Assembly (NCBI GenBank): GCA_020091685.1 | Contig: CM034604.1 | Coordinates: 2,903,820 to 2,967,819 of the forward strand | Reading direction: 5' to 3' | Source of the DNA: Lutjanus erythropterus | Lineage: Eukaryota; Chordata; Actinopteri; Lutjaniformes; Lutjanidae | Length of the DNA: 64,000 nt | Made by a program: the position numbers and the translations under genes | The notes under the pieces: generated by a model | What the model saw: only the letters and a program-made list of their open reading frames with translations | The model's database searches: none | What the model was told of the DNA's origin: nothing | Part shown: piece by piece, positions 1-12,330 of the stretch | How the letters are laid out: every line of letters begins with the position of its first letter | How positions within the stretch are numbered: position 1 is the first letter of the stretch

Positions 1-486
1 GAACTGATTCATTTACTCTGTCTCTCTAACAAATGAAGCCTCGCTGTGACAAACAGGCCGAGGAACTATTTGTATATGAGAGCAGCGCTGATAAAACATG
101 AACCTCAGAATGAGGCCAACCACGTTTTTTTTTTATCATGAGGCCTTTTGAAATGTGACATGAAATGCTGCCACCTGCTGGCAGCGCAACAGCTATTCTT
201 GTTTTAAACTGTACTGTAGAAATGTGTGTTTTACACTCATAAAAAGAATAATCTATAACAGTGGTTCCCAACTTTTTTTCCTTCAAGCCCCCGTACACAG
301 TTCATACACAGTATACAAACCAAAAGAATAAATGATTCATCCCAAAACTTAACAGAAATTATAATTGTGTCCATTTTCTTCTTTTTCTTCTAAAACTGTA
401 ACATTTTTTTCTTTTAACAACCCAACAGAGTTGACTCATCCTTACTAAAAGAATTATAATGATTCATTAACAGCAACTAAAAGGTT

Positions 487-834
487 TTTTACACTGCACA
501 TCCTTAGTCCTGGGCTAAGAGTTAATCCTGGGTTTAACCCGTTTTCACACACATTGTTAACCCAGGGTGAAGCTAAGCTTCTAGCTCTGGGTTAAACCCT
601 CTGTACACCCACACAGGTGTTAGCCCTGTTTCATACCGGCAGCTTTTAGTCCTGGGTTTAGTTGATCTACAGGGGATAATCTGGGCTAACTCTGCTCCAG
701 AGCAGGGCCAACTAGCCCTAGGCTAAAGTCAGGGTTAGCCCACCTTGGAGCGTGCCAGGATTGTGCAGGCGTGAAAGCTCTTTTAGCCCGAGGCTATCTG
801 CTCTCTTAACCTGGGGCTAAATGCAGTGTGAAAA
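487..834. mobile_element. MITE, about 350 bp, with 'TTTACACTGCA' inverted ends
   Basis: The left end 'tttacactgca' mirrors the right end 'tgcagtgtgaaaa', and the interior carries many inverted 'gggctaa/ttagccc' words. The structure fits a non-autonomous DNA transposon. The family is not assigned and no clear target duplication was found. Confidence 0.5.
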
Positions 835-3154
835 GCCCTTAAGTAGCCTACCATTTATTAGTGAGGAAAGTTTTGTATACAGACCTTTATATAAATTGTG
901 ATTTTAGTTAACATGTGCAAATCCAATTTTGACAACCTCAGAACAGACAAAGATTGAGAACAAAATACATATAAATCAGGTCAATGTAAAAAAAAAAAAA
1001 AAATCACTGAATTCCGTTGTTTTCTTGTAAAATTATTTTGAAGCATTTTTTTTAATTTTGCTATGTTCCTAGAATCACCCTTTTCAAAGTAGGAGTTGCA
1101 ACACAAAGTAGGAGCAATTGTAGCACATTCGATTCTTCCAATCAGAAACAAGCTAGACTGATGTCAGTCACTCTGCACACACTCAGCAACAAAATAAATT
1201 CTTTTGAGATATGAAAGTACTTTTGTTCTGCTGTCCAAAGTTTAGTTGAAATTTAACTTACTTCACTTTTATCTCTGGGTTATTGGTTATAATTAAACAT
1301 GTGCAAACTATGCTAATATAGGTGTTGCTAGTTAGCATTTTATCATTCTTGCAAGGTCAGGGGCAATTGTAACACAGTAAGCCAGATGGTCCAGTGTCAG
1401 CACCTCGTTTGTTAACATACAGTATTTCACTATTCAAATAATTAAATCTAGTTAACACTAGAATCATCGCCTGGTGCATACGACACCTGACATCTCAAAG
1501 AATTTGAACCATATAGGGTCGACAAATAATCTTAAACCACAGATTTAATGTGATCATTTTGATGTGTGCTTTTATTTGAGGTACACTGGGTTAATATGAC
1601 TTTTTTTTCAACGTTACAACTGCCCCTACCAAGGGGGCAAGTGTAACACTTTGACTTCTTGCATTAAAGTGAATATAGTCTTGTCCTTATTAGTGAAACT
1701 ATATCAGTTGTGTTAATTAGAACACATATATATGCTTCTTATGTAAAAAAATGTTTTAAAAATGTTACAACTGTCCCCGCTCTCCCCTGGTATTCTAAAT
1801 AATTAAAGTAAGCTATGATGATTAGATTTTTAATCACTAGCAAAGTATTACATACATGTTTCTGACTTTTGAATTTCAGACGTCTTGACTTTAATATTGA
1901 TTTTAATTTTATTTTATCTATTTATTCTGCCTTTTGCCACGGTTTTTCTTTTTTTAAAATATGAAATGTTTTTATTGAAGCAAAAAAGCGGAATAGCTTC
2001 AATAATTCCATAACAAATACACTTGAGAAGGACAGACAGAAAAATAAATAAAGTGGCCCCCACCACCCCTCACTCAATCTGTCCTAATATATGATAATCA
2101 AATATGTATTACAACATTCAGTAAACAGCAGGAGCACAGGAGGACAAGTGTCCAGACTAATTCACTTGTCATGGAGGTTTACTCTACTCTTTACAACTGA
2201 AGCTCTTTTTCAGATGTACTATGATAATTAATGCAATTGATTTTCCCCAACAGTGCCTGTGAGTCATATAAGTATTTTTTATTAGTTCACATTAGTAGTG
2301 ACATTTTTCTGATAAAAGTAATAAATATATTTGAAATTCTACATTATCAAATTAACTTACTTATTAACTTCTTAACTAATGTAACTTAATGCTGATTGAC
2401 AGATTAGTTATAAATGCTTTGGTAACATTTGAATAAGTTTATAGAACAAACAGCTGGAACATCTTCATGATTTATAAACATAATCTGCTCCAACCAGGGT
2501 CAGAATGAACAGCATATTACAGCTCTTTTAGTATGAAATACACATTTATGGGATCAGAATTATCCTCAGTTTTCTGAGTAACTTCTGCTCCTTTTCATCT
2601 TCCCCTGCAGAGCTCACCGCCTGGTCCTACGTCATCTGAGCCTGTCAGAGACCACAAGCTGAGTTTCACAGTCGTACAGGGTCAGATGTAGCTTTGTTTT
2701 TTGTAATATCTGAAGTTATTCTAATGACATATTTCCAAAATTCTTCCTGATAAGAGCAATTCTAAAGAATAGGAAGTGAATCTCCATGACAGGTTTTACT
2801 TCTCTGGTAAATGAGAGAAGCACTGTGGTGTGTTTTGTGCTGTATGTGAAACATAATAGGTTCTATTAAAGATATTAAACTGTATTTGTCTGTGTTTAGT
2901 TGAGAGTAATACAGTCTGAGATGTTTCAAGGATATTACACCAATAGACATCAGGTTTATTTTTCTCATTTTGCATAGATATTGTGATAATTTTGTTATCG
3001 AGTCAGAACTGTGGCATACATTCTGAGCCTTAGGGCGTAGCTCAGTTTTGACTTGATATTGATAAAATTATCTTATAAATATTACTCATTTCCTCACAAT
3101 TTAAATTGTTGATGACTCATAATGACTTGCAGTTTTGACAAAGCATCTTACAGT

Positions 3155-3385
3155 CTACTGTGTGTTAAAATTTGTATTACTTGTATTATTTAATAGATAA
3201 AAAGACAGATACGTTTGTTCCATGGCAGCCATATTGATATGAAATAATAGTGTAATCAAGTCAAGGTCCGGTTCGGGTCCGGGATTTAGTGTAACAGAGT
3301 CTTTCCAGTGAGCCAGCATGCACAATAGCAGCATCCTGACTCTTATCATAACAACAAGAGATAAAAAGTCATTACCCACTAACAA
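3155..3385 (-). pseudogene. LINE-like ORF scrap with NPGP motif
   Basis: A 76-residue minus-strand frame runs through leucine-rich sequence into a TLNPGPEP motif (around 3270-3290). Leucine-rich lead-ins followed by xNPGP are known at the start of many fish and invertebrate non-LTR retrotransposon proteins, where some act as 2A-like ribosome-skipping signals. Nothing further downstream was recognised, so this is at most a short remnant. Chance resemblance is possible. Confidence 0.3.
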
Positions 3386-4083
3386 AAATAAAAACTGAAA
3401 TGGGAAGGTGGACTTTCATTGTCAGAACTATTAAATTATGGAATTCATTACAGTAACTTATTCGACTGTGGTACAGCAGTTGGATTGTTGATTGGAAGAT
3501 TTTCAATTTTAAATGTTACAGTATTGTATTGTCAGTAGGTTTGTAGAGTATCAGTATTTTATGTGAATGAATATTTTAGACATTTGGATGAATGTGTATA
3601 TATGTAGTATATGTGGTATACAGAATGTGCCAATGTATGTAGGCAATATGTGTGTGTCTATGCATGTATGTATATGATTTTCTGTGCAGTATTATATGTT
3701 ATTGTATTTGTTTATTTATTTATTTATTTTTCTTCTCTTTTTTATGTGAACTCTTGTAAGATAAGCCAATGGCTAAAGGAAATCCACATCAAATCAAATC
3801 AAATGACTTGTAGTTCTGACTTAGTGTCATATAGTCTTCCTTCATTTACTGTATTTTTATTTTAATTGGCCTATTTTCTAACCTCTTCTCTGTGTTTTGT
3901 TTGTGTTTATGTGCTTCTATAATAGATAAACCGACATTTGCAAATTTACTTTGCAATTTTGTACAATGAAAATAAAGAAATGTGGAATGATTACACGGTA
4001 AATTTCGTTATACAACCCCCTCATGTTATAAAATGACCTGCAAATGAACCCTTGTACCTTCCAGCCACACGGTGTCGCTGCTA

Positions 4084-4092
4084 ACTTCCGTG
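4084..4092 (-). promoter_or_regulatory. ETS/GABP (NRF-2)-like site before NDUFAF4
   Basis: On the minus strand the bases read CACGGAAGT, a match to the ETS-family GABP core. It lies about 95 bp upstream of the NDUFAF4 start codon in a TATA-less, CpG-containing stretch. GABP sites are common in promoters of nuclear genes for mitochondrial proteins, so the placement is sensible. Use of the site is inferred. Confidence 0.4.
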
Positions 4093-4183
4093 TTCGCCTT
4101 TCGGTTGTGGAATGACCCTCCACGCTCTCCGTCGACAGTTTGAATAAACTTTATTGGCAGCAGTGTTTGGTAACTTCTCGAAC

Positions 4184-6245
4184 ATGGGGGCACGGGTAGC
4201 GCGTATGTTCAGAAATTTCAACCTGGAGAGCCGAGTACAGCGAGAAATCTCAAAAGAAAAGCCGGTAGCAGCGCCCCGACACACGGTCAGCTCCCCGCCC
4301 CCGGCCGCCTCCTCTGAAGGTGAGTGTAGCAAACAAACCCCGCTAACTTGTGTAACTGTGCGCTGCTCCGGGGTCACGTTAGGCTCAGCCTCAGCACCGG
4401 GTGGACGGGTTGAGTTTTTAGTGAAACCTCGGACACTGTTCCCCTGTTGACTGACGTGTTGTGTGTTTCAGCGGTGGAGTCATCAGTGCATCAGAAGAAC
4501 GACCCTCTGCTGAGTCTCCTCAAGTCTGTGTATGTGGAGTCCACTGATCCTGCAGCAGCAGCAGAGGTCAGACCAGGACACACACTCTGTCTATTCCTGA
4601 GTTATCCCTCTGAGGATATGTGCATTATAAGACTGTCTTATTAATAGACTGCAGTGTCATTGTGAACACTGTCAGTCTTCTGTAGTCTCTGTCCTCACTC
4701 TGACTCTGCCATGACAGAGGACAGGAGCTCAGTGAGTCTATAGCAGAGTCACTGCTGTTCAAATGAAGAAGTCACCTTATCAATAAAGACATTATTGACA
4801 GGTAACATCAGGGACAAAAACGAGCAATAGCATGAGTGGTATTATATAGGGTATTGCATTCTGTACATCAAATTAAGAAGTTAATTTTAATGTTAAACAA
4901 ATATTAGTACAAAAAACACAAAAAAACACAGAAAAAGCTGTGATGACAACAACAAAGTAAAATAGGTGGGGCGCAGAGTAAAAACAAAATGGATCAAGAC
5001 AGAAGTAAGAAGGAGGATTAAGGGATGAAGTTGTTAAATTAGGAAGCAGTTAAGTAGTGGATAAGAGAGAGAGGGTAGAAGGAAACAAAGTAAATAATAT
5101 TAGTTAAAAAAAAAATAATGATAATTTTAAAAATCTGGATTGTAGTGGAAGTGGGCACCATCATTGGAGGCAGCCTCTAGGGCTGGGCAAGGGTCAAGTG
5201 TGTTGGGCCTGTTGGTTACACACAACACACACTTAGCATGTCTGCTTGGGGTCACACCCTGACCCTGGATTATTACTTCCAACTATGGCTGAGTTAAAAA
5301 AAACAACAAAATGATTAATTGACATGAATCGACTTTGCTTTTTGTGCTCTAGCTGTTTGCCTCTAGAATGTCAGAAAATTGTGAAAAATGTTGATCAGTG
5401 TTTCCCAAAGTCCAAGATGACGTCCTCAAATGTCTGGTTTTGTCCCCAACCCAAAGATATTCAGTTTACTGTCAGAGAGGAGTAAAGAAACCAGAAAATA
5501 TTCACATTTAAGAAACTGAAATCAGAGAATTTGGACATTTCTTTCTTTAGAAAGTACTCAATTAATTGATCATCAAAATAGTTGGCCATTAATTTAATAA
5601 TCAATTACTTGATTAATTATTGCACCTCTAATGCTGAACAATTAAAATGACTTCCAAATAGTTGAAATTATAGAAAGCATCGAAGTCTGTGTCTACTAAG
5701 GAACTAAGACATACACACTAAAAACTGTGTGTGTGTGTGTGTGAGTGAGTGAGTGAGTGAGAGAATGATGCAACAGTGTGGTGTTCTTGGTCATTTGCAG
5801 GCCTTACAGGAAAAACATACATTTGACATATTTTGACTTCATAGAAGTGATAGAGCTGCTTGTTAGCAAACAGTGGCCTATTAACACGTCCAGCAGACAG
5901 AGAGCAACATTAGCATTCAGTGCTGTTGATAGGTTTTTCAGTGTAGTGAGTCTCCAGGACCAACAGGTGGTCGTTTGAGTGGGTCCCTGATAAAATTTGT
6001 GTTTTTTGATACTGGAATTTCTAGTTTCAGTACAATACTTTGAAAAGTATCAATAGTTGATACCAATTTCAATACCATGGGGAACCATGACTCAAGGTTG
6101 AGGGCATAAAATTTTAGATTTTTATTAAAAGGTAAATGTAAGAAGGATGTAGCATGACACTGGATATAGAAAATGAGACACGTGACATGAAGAAGAGAGC
6201 ACTGAGAGTTAAGTTGGAGGAGATGGGACTTGTGGGCACTGCAGC

Positions 6246-6287
<42 letters not shown>

Positions 6288-9163
6288 TGTGTGTGTGTCA
6301 GCTCACCACTGGAGAGAAGAAAAAATAAAAAACTGCAGCTAGTATTGATACTGTGGATATCGAAGGCATTTGAAATATTCAGTATCAATATTTATTGATC
6401 TGTGGACATTTTTGACAGCACTATTGTAGTATTAAACTATGTAATGATCTTAACATTCTACTGCACAGTGATTCCTTTAACTTTTCATATTAAAGCACAT
6501 TTTTCTGTAATGCTTGCATACTTTTACTGTAGTGAGGTTCAGAGTGCAGAACTTTGACTTGTGGTTGAGTATTTCACAGTGGAGTTGGTGTTAGTATTTT
6601 TGCTTAGTCGTGGATCTGATTACCTCTTGTTAGCAGAACAACAGTCTGCCTGCAGTTGTGTGTTGCTGGCTGAGCCTTCTCCTTCAGTGAAGATAGCTTT
6701 GTGGATTGTGTGTGTGTGAGACAGAGTGTGTAGCGGGGTTGTTTGTCTGTTGTGAAAGTGAGTTAGTTAGCAGCTAGGAGTTACTGAGTTCTTCATCATT
6801 TTAAAGCTCTGCAGGTCTGAACTGTGTTTTGGCAGATGTCTGGTTTTAGGCTGTTTTAGCCTGACTCATAGCTGCTTATTAGCTAAATTCACTTAAAAGT
6901 CTGGAGCACCTTCTTTTCTGTGGCAACAAACACATCACGCAGCCTTTCAGCAACTATTATACTGCATCCTGACTTTAGTAACATGACTACACCTTACTGG
7001 TGACTGTGAGAAACGCTGACAACTCAGATATGATGATACATCTGCTGTATCACACATTAACTGACATATACATTTCTATTATGTCATTGTTTTTCATAAT
7101 GATTCATCGAATAGGATGAGTCAATCAAATCAATTTTTGTTTTATTTTTGTATTCTTTTTTGTTTGGTTTTGTCATTTAATTTTTGTCCTGTAATTTATC
7201 TAATTTATACAAAAAAAAAATCTAAAAGTTTGCAATGTACACAACAGAAACAGTTGTCTGGAATTATTAACTTTTAATCATTGCATTAAAGTAATAAAAA
7301 AAGAAAAAGATCAGGATGAATACATCGATTCATTGTTCGACAATCCAGTATTATCAGTGCAGGGTGAAAATATCTTATCATGGATTTATATTGTCATCTT
7401 TAAGATACACTTTTATTTTGAAATTCCCATGGCATGTTTTTGTGAAATGTGTGTAAGAGTTCAGTCTTAAAATTGTCAAATCATAATTTAGTTGCTTTTT
7501 GTGAGCTGACATAAATGTAACTGAATGTGTTAAATGGACATATGATAGTGTCTATTGATCGAAGGACCCTGAGCTGAATCTGATGGAAATCAGATCATGG
7601 TAGACTTTGTGATATCTGTAAATGTTGTATTGTTATATCACCGTATCATGATGGAACTTGAGAATTACACCCCTAGAAAACATAGGGTACCATTGGACTC
7701 ATTTATAGTGAGCTTATTGCGTTTCTCATGCAGGAACTGTACCTAGCAACATCACTGAGCCTTCAGTTGGAATCATGTTTTTGTTCATGACTGAAAATCC
7801 AACACTCTTCCTTGTTTTACCTCTGTTTTAGTCACCACCAACCCTTGATAAAAATGTTTCTTTGGCTGGCAAATGCTCCACTGTGTTCCAGGGTTGCACA
7901 ATATGGATTTTTTTCAGCCAATGCTGATAATTAGCTGTTTTCATAGCTGATACCAATTAGATAAGCTATAATTTCACTTTTTTGGATTTTAAAAACTTCA
8001 TATAACCTATAGTTTCTGCTCACCTGAGGGTAAGAAAGGCTCAGATGTAGTGAGCAAAGATGGACGATTTCATTTTCCACAGCTCTGACTGAACCAACAT
8101 CACTATGACAACATAAACACACAACAGTTGTGACTCTTCAGATATTCATTTACCTTTTTAAGTACTGATCATCGAAAAAATTCACAAATGCAGTTTGGAT
8201 TTTATAGAGAATTTTGCAGAAGAATTCTAATGAAATGCTTTGATATTATCTGTCATATCAGATACTATAATAACCAGTGTTTATCAGTTATAATTTTTAT
8301 TGGAATGATAAATAATAATATAATTGAATCCATATTATGTTCACCAGCTAGTTGTTAATTGTGTCAGTCTGCTGTTTGGTGCTGGACAGGTTGTGTACAG
8401 TGGGTTTATTTAGAGCTATTTTGTTAAAAACAGCTGCCTTCTTCTTCTGGTAGAAGAAAAGTTGATGAAAATGATGAGACTGAACCAGAAAAGTAAAGTT
8501 GTGGTCCAGAAAACCACAACAAAGAGCTAAAAGAAGCTAAAATGCTCCATTAAACTGAGGGAATCTGCAGATTTGGTTGATAATTCTCCATTGGTTTTCT
8601 CCATTGTTGATTTAAAAATATTGATTAATGCAGCTTTAAAAAAATTATTTAAACTTAGAAAATCTGGTGATGTTATTAGAAGAAATGGTACAAAGGACCA
8701 CAGATATCTACAGTGAATTTAATGGGTATACAGCAGTTAGTTTTTGATATAATTTGTTGGTCACAGGGGAATCTCTTCCCAGTCAAGTGTGAATGTTAAA
8801 AAAACAGCAGTCAGTGTTTTGTAAGGCTCACTTCCTTCTGCTTAATTACTCCAACAGGCATCAAAAGAAGTGATGGTGGGTAAAGATGCGGAGCGGCGGC
8901 CGTTGAAGTATAGTTTACCAGGGGACCAGTACGGCCTGGTGGAGCTCACAGACGTTCCTAAAGGCAAACTGACCATCACTGAGGCTCTGAAGGCCATGGG
9001 CAGCCACCAGCGTGAGCCTCAGACATGGACACCAGAAAAGATCTCTCAGGAATATTCCCTGGACTTAAAAGACACAAAAGCTCTCCTGGAGTTCTTCATC
9101 CCCTTCCAGGTTAAGATCATACCACCCAAGACTGAAAAGGCCAAGCAGATAAAGGCTTCTTAG
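4184..9163 (+). CDS. ndufaf4: NADH:ubiquinone oxidoreductase complex assembly factor 4
   Basis: Three exons, 4184-4319, 4472-4566 and 8858-9163, give 178 residues (human 175). Donors are g|gtgag and gag|gtcag; acceptors are tttcag| and caacag|. The start ATG at 4184 opens [17 protein letters not shown], which matches the human start MGA.V.R..RNFNLE.R. Exon 1 continues REISK.KP..APRH; exon 2 holds [15 protein letters not shown]; exon 3 holds [22 protein letters not shown] and the C-terminal FQVKIIPP, all positions conserved in the family. The protein is a mitochondrial complex I assembly factor that works with NDUFAF3 in early assembly of the membrane-arm/Q module. Intron 2 (~4.3 kb) is filled with repeats. 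No disabling change was seen, so the gene looks intact. Confidence 0.96.
4567..8857 (+). other. NDUFAF4 intron 2, repeat-filled
   Basis: The intron contains a truncated hAT-like MITE at about 5370-5640 (shared with 16917-17212 and 59215-59330), a GT/GAGT microsatellite at 5726-5762, a (GT)n run at 6247-6298, sequence resembling a 'gatact..agtatc' MITE at about 6001-6380, and another hAT-like piece starting near 7895. No extra exon is needed for the NDUFAF4 frame. Confidence 0.6.
6247..6298. repeat. (GT)n microsatellite
   Basis: About 26 GT units with one TTTG interruption, inside NDUFAF4 intron 2. The cysteine/valine-rich small frame that runs across it is a product of the repeat. Confidence 0.95.
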
Positions 9164-9226
9164 GACCAGAGTGTGGGTGGATGGTAGACAAGAGACAAAA
9201 TATGACCTGATTTATTTATGTACATC

Positions 9227-9232
9227 AATAAA
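9227..9232 (+). terminator. polyadenylation signal of NDUFAF4
   Basis: AATAAA 64 bp after the stop codon, the first such hexamer downstream. The 3' UTR would be short, around 80-90 bases. Confidence 0.75.
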
Positions 9233-9267
9233 ATGCTTTGGAAAAAGTGACCAGACACCTGATCAGA

Positions 9268-9548
9268 CAGAGTTTCTCAAGCCTGGGGGTTGGACCTTAT
9301 GGGGGATTGACAGAATCATGGGATATCTATAATGTTGATATATTGATATCTGTGAAAAAAAATGAATGCTAAAAGTGAAAGAAATGAAATTAATAAATGA
9401 GAACTAATATTTAATGTAAGAACAGTGTCTTTATAATCCATCTGAAGATCCCTCTATGACATTTAAAAGAATTCATACTCAAATTCTTGTTACATTTTGG
9501 GGATGTTGAAGCGGGGCCAGAGGTCCAAAAAAGGGTTGAGAAACCCTG
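9268..9548. mobile_element. hAT-type MITE, about 280 bp
   Basis: The left end 'cagagtttctcaagcctggg' is mirrored by the right end '...aagggttgagaaaccctg'. Ends of the CAG.GTTTCTCAA type are characteristic of vertebrate hAT MITEs; a related one lies at 32313-32671. It sits directly downstream of the NDUFAF4 polyadenylation signal. Confidence 0.6.
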
Positions 9549-9550
9549 AT

Positions 9551-10249
9551 TTAAAGGAATAGTACAAGATTTTGGGAAATATACATATTAGCTTTCATTC
9601 TGAGAGTAAGATGAGAAGATGGACACCAGTCTCATGTCTGTATGTTAAATACAGAGCTGTGTCCAGGATAAAGTTAGCCTAGCTCAGCAGAAAGACTGGT
9701 AGGAAGAAAGAGTTTCAACACTTTGGGGTTGGACCAGGGAAACTAAAATTTTTCCTTGATCAGAAGCAGGCTTTCTGTTTTCCCTTTGCTACCAGTCTTT
9801 ATGCTAAGATAGGCTAATCACATACCAAACCTCCTCTAAAACCACAAATTATTGTTTTTAGGTTATGTCAGATTCAACTCATACGGCAACGTGTTAATTA
9901 GTTAGCTTTAGAGGTTTTTAAACTTTCTAGAGAATCAGGCTAAGTGTTTCCCCCTGGTTCCACTCTTTATGCTAAGCTAGGCTACCCACATACAGAACTT
10001 CTTCTAAAATGGCAAATTGTTGTTTTTACAGTTCTATCAGCCTAAACTAATGAGACAACGTGTTAATTAGTGAGCTTTAGAGATGTTTTGTTTTCATCAG
10101 GCTAGCTGTTCCCCCCCTTCCTCCACTCTTTATACTAAGCTAGGCTAACCACCATCTGACTCTAGCTCCATATGGTCGTACTCTTCGCAGCTCATTCTCA
10201 TAAAGAAAGCAAGTAGTGTACCTCCTAAAATGTTGAACTATTGCTTTAT
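9551..10249. mobile_element. TTAA-type MITE with internal ~165-bp tandem copies
   Basis: The left end 'ttaaaggaatagtacaag' and right end 'gaactattgctttat' are inverted copies of a TTAAAGGAATAGTTC terminus. Inside, a segment starting 'ctttatgctaagctaggcta' appears three times (about 9797, 9966 and 10129), spaced roughly 165 bp, each followed by a partly conserved 'aacgtgttaattag' block. A related fragment lies near 18640-18780. Confidence 0.6.
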
Positions 10250-10789
10250 GGTGTAGAAAACCATAGACATTATGTTTTTCTGTCCAGTGAGAACTGTATT
10301 CTGTATAATTTATACTTAACTGTTTAGCCAAGATGTGAAATATTCTTAATTTGAAGCTGTTGGCATTAGCATGCTGTTTGTCAGCCACTGATTCAACTGA
10401 GCAGTCTTTTTGAGTTGTAGAGGTGTGTCAGATTCTCACTACATTTTCATATTTGGTTGTTCACCATATATGTGAGTGTCTGATTATCAACTTAAAAACG
10501 AAGCACCCTCTGATTACAGTGCAAATATTAGCATGTAGCAGAGGGGAGAAATATTCCAGTAAGGTAGCTGGTGTCTGTCTAGCAGTGATGTGTTTTTGTA
10601 GGCTGACACAAACATTATTGTTGCTCCACTCAGGGTTCTGATGGCAGATCTCTAATACGTAATTCTTCATCTGGATGTAGATAAAGACAGAAAATAAGGT
10701 CTGTGGCTAACAAAGACTAACTGCTATCATGGATTCCACGAATTTCTCATAGCACCTTTAACAATGATTCATGTGTATTCAAGCGCCCC

Positions 10790-11090
10790 AGTCAGTCATG
10801 CCAGTGTGACAGTGAGCCAGCATGAACAATACCCAGAAACTGAAGCAGCTAAATGGAATTCAGCCGCCATCCTGTGTTTTTTTTTTTTTTAATATCAAAA
10901 TGTCTTCTGGGAAAAAAGGCCTATTCCATACTTTGTCACTCAGAGAGCTCAGACAAGTGAAAGACATCCTGCTGAGCACAGTCTGATCACAACAAATGTA
11001 AGGTTTCCGTAACAAAAGAACATACAGTGTATATCTTGAAATGTTCTTTTTAATATCTCTCAAATATCAGCCTCAGTCCATCAGGCTGTA
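10790..11090. repeat. dispersed repeat shared with 28150-28530
   Basis: The words 'gacagtgagccagcatgaa', 'agctaaatggaattcagcc' and an 'atatca' block occur in the same order here and at 28167-28290. Two copies in one window show a dispersed repeat, probably a non-autonomous DNA element. Ends were not defined. Confidence 0.5.
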
Positions 11091-11531
11091 ACTCACTATA
11101 AAAGGAGAAATCTGTGATATATTTACTGTGATAAATTAAATAAAATGGCTACGATGTGTAACCAGAGATCAAGGAAACATTTTAAGTTGAAATACTCACT
11201 TCAGTCGACATGAATGCCCCTTTGAATTTTCATCTGTTCCACATTAATCAGTTTCAATTAATGCAGAATTATTGCTGAATGAGTAAAAGTCTGTTTATGG
11301 GTCATAAGAAATCATTCATAACCTTGTAGAAGGAGTAGATGTTGATAACTGTTAAACTGAACAAAATGTTAATGGAGTTTGGCAGGCAGTGATCGTCCAG
11401 TGTTAGAGTGTTGTTTCAGGGCAGTGGGCTTTGGTTTTCTGAATAGCAGGCTTAACTTCATCTTGACAAATAACTGAGAGTTATAAACAGCTGATCAACT
11501 TGCAGTGGATCACTCATCGCTTGTTAATTTA

Positions 11532-11596
11532 TGAGAAACAACTTGCTTAAACCATAGATTGATACACAATCTATGGTTTAAGCAAGTTGTTTCTCA
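11532..11596. repeat. perfect 30-bp inverted repeat with 5-base loop
   Basis: The arm at 11532-11561 (starts TGAGAAACAACTTGC) is an exact reverse complement of 11567-11596; the spacer is ATACA. No terminal repeat or target duplication surrounds it. A transcript would fold into an uninterrupted hairpin. Confidence 0.9.
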
Positions 11597-12225
11597 AAGT
11601 AACAAAGAACAGGATTATTTTTATACCCATTTAATTTACAGACTTGTTGAACTGCTGGACTCTTTTTTTTTTGCAACGTACAGTGGCTATTTTTGTGAAA
11701 CACAGACCTTATTTTCTGCATGAATTTAAAAAACACCTGGTGAAAAAGCATTGTCTGTTATAGCTCATAAAGCAGGTTCCTTTGAACACTCCTCATATGA
11801 TCAACCCATCATCTACAATATTTGGGAGCCTTTTTTCAAACAACTGAGGTCGTACAAATGGATGAACTTTTTGAGTCATGAGTTTATGCATTTATTCTGA
11901 CGGGTTTGAAAAGCAGCCAGTGGTACACAGTGTTTGACAATGCAAGTTCAAGTTCAAGGAAACTTTAAAAGGAAGTCATGTGACTTAACAACATGATGGA
12001 TGGATGATGAGAATCATCTTGTGGCACTTGAACCGATTTGCTGCACATACGCACAATTCTTTAAAATAAAAGATAATTTTGTCTTTTCTGTTATATCAGG
12101 TGTTGCGTGAGTGATTTAAAGTAGTTTTATGGGTTGTGTAAAGTATTAGACCCACACGTTCGTTTTTCTGTGCTGTAAAATCATTTTAATAGCTGAGCCA
12201 CAGCATAAACACAGTAAATCAGATC

Positions 12226-12330
12226 AGATTAGACAGCTTTATTAATCTCCGGTGGGGAAACTCATTTACCACCACATGATCTCATACGGACAACAAACAC
12301 TAGGCCGATCACTGCGTTCATATTACACAA
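12226..12330 (-). repeat. possible retroposon 3' tail
   Basis: The stretch 'gctttattaatctccggtgg' followed by 'ggaaactcatt' resembles a common tail seen in fish retroposons, read on the minus strand. Only the tail is recognisable and the family is not assigned. Confidence 0.3.

Larger units (their letters stand above)
1..4083. other. gene-free left flank
   Basis: No coding exon is recognisable here. The stretch holds a hAT-like end at about 261-297 (CAGTGGTTCCCAAC type), an inverted-repeat element at 487-834, old transposon-like sequence around 1075-1790 (inverted copies of a 'gcaattgtaacac' motif), and a minus-strand LINE-like scrap near 3155-3385. KLHL32 and MMS22L, which flank NDUFAF4 in human, are not seen. 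Confidence 0.5.

Noticed and set aside
4154-4183. Ten-codon extension upstream of NDUFAF4
   Set aside because: It starts with TTG; the ATG at 4184 matches the conserved MGA start.
11532-11596. Pre-miRNA call for the perfect hairpin
   Set aside because: The loop has only five bases, the pairing is perfect throughout and no known miRNA sequence was recognised, so only the inverted repeat is reported.
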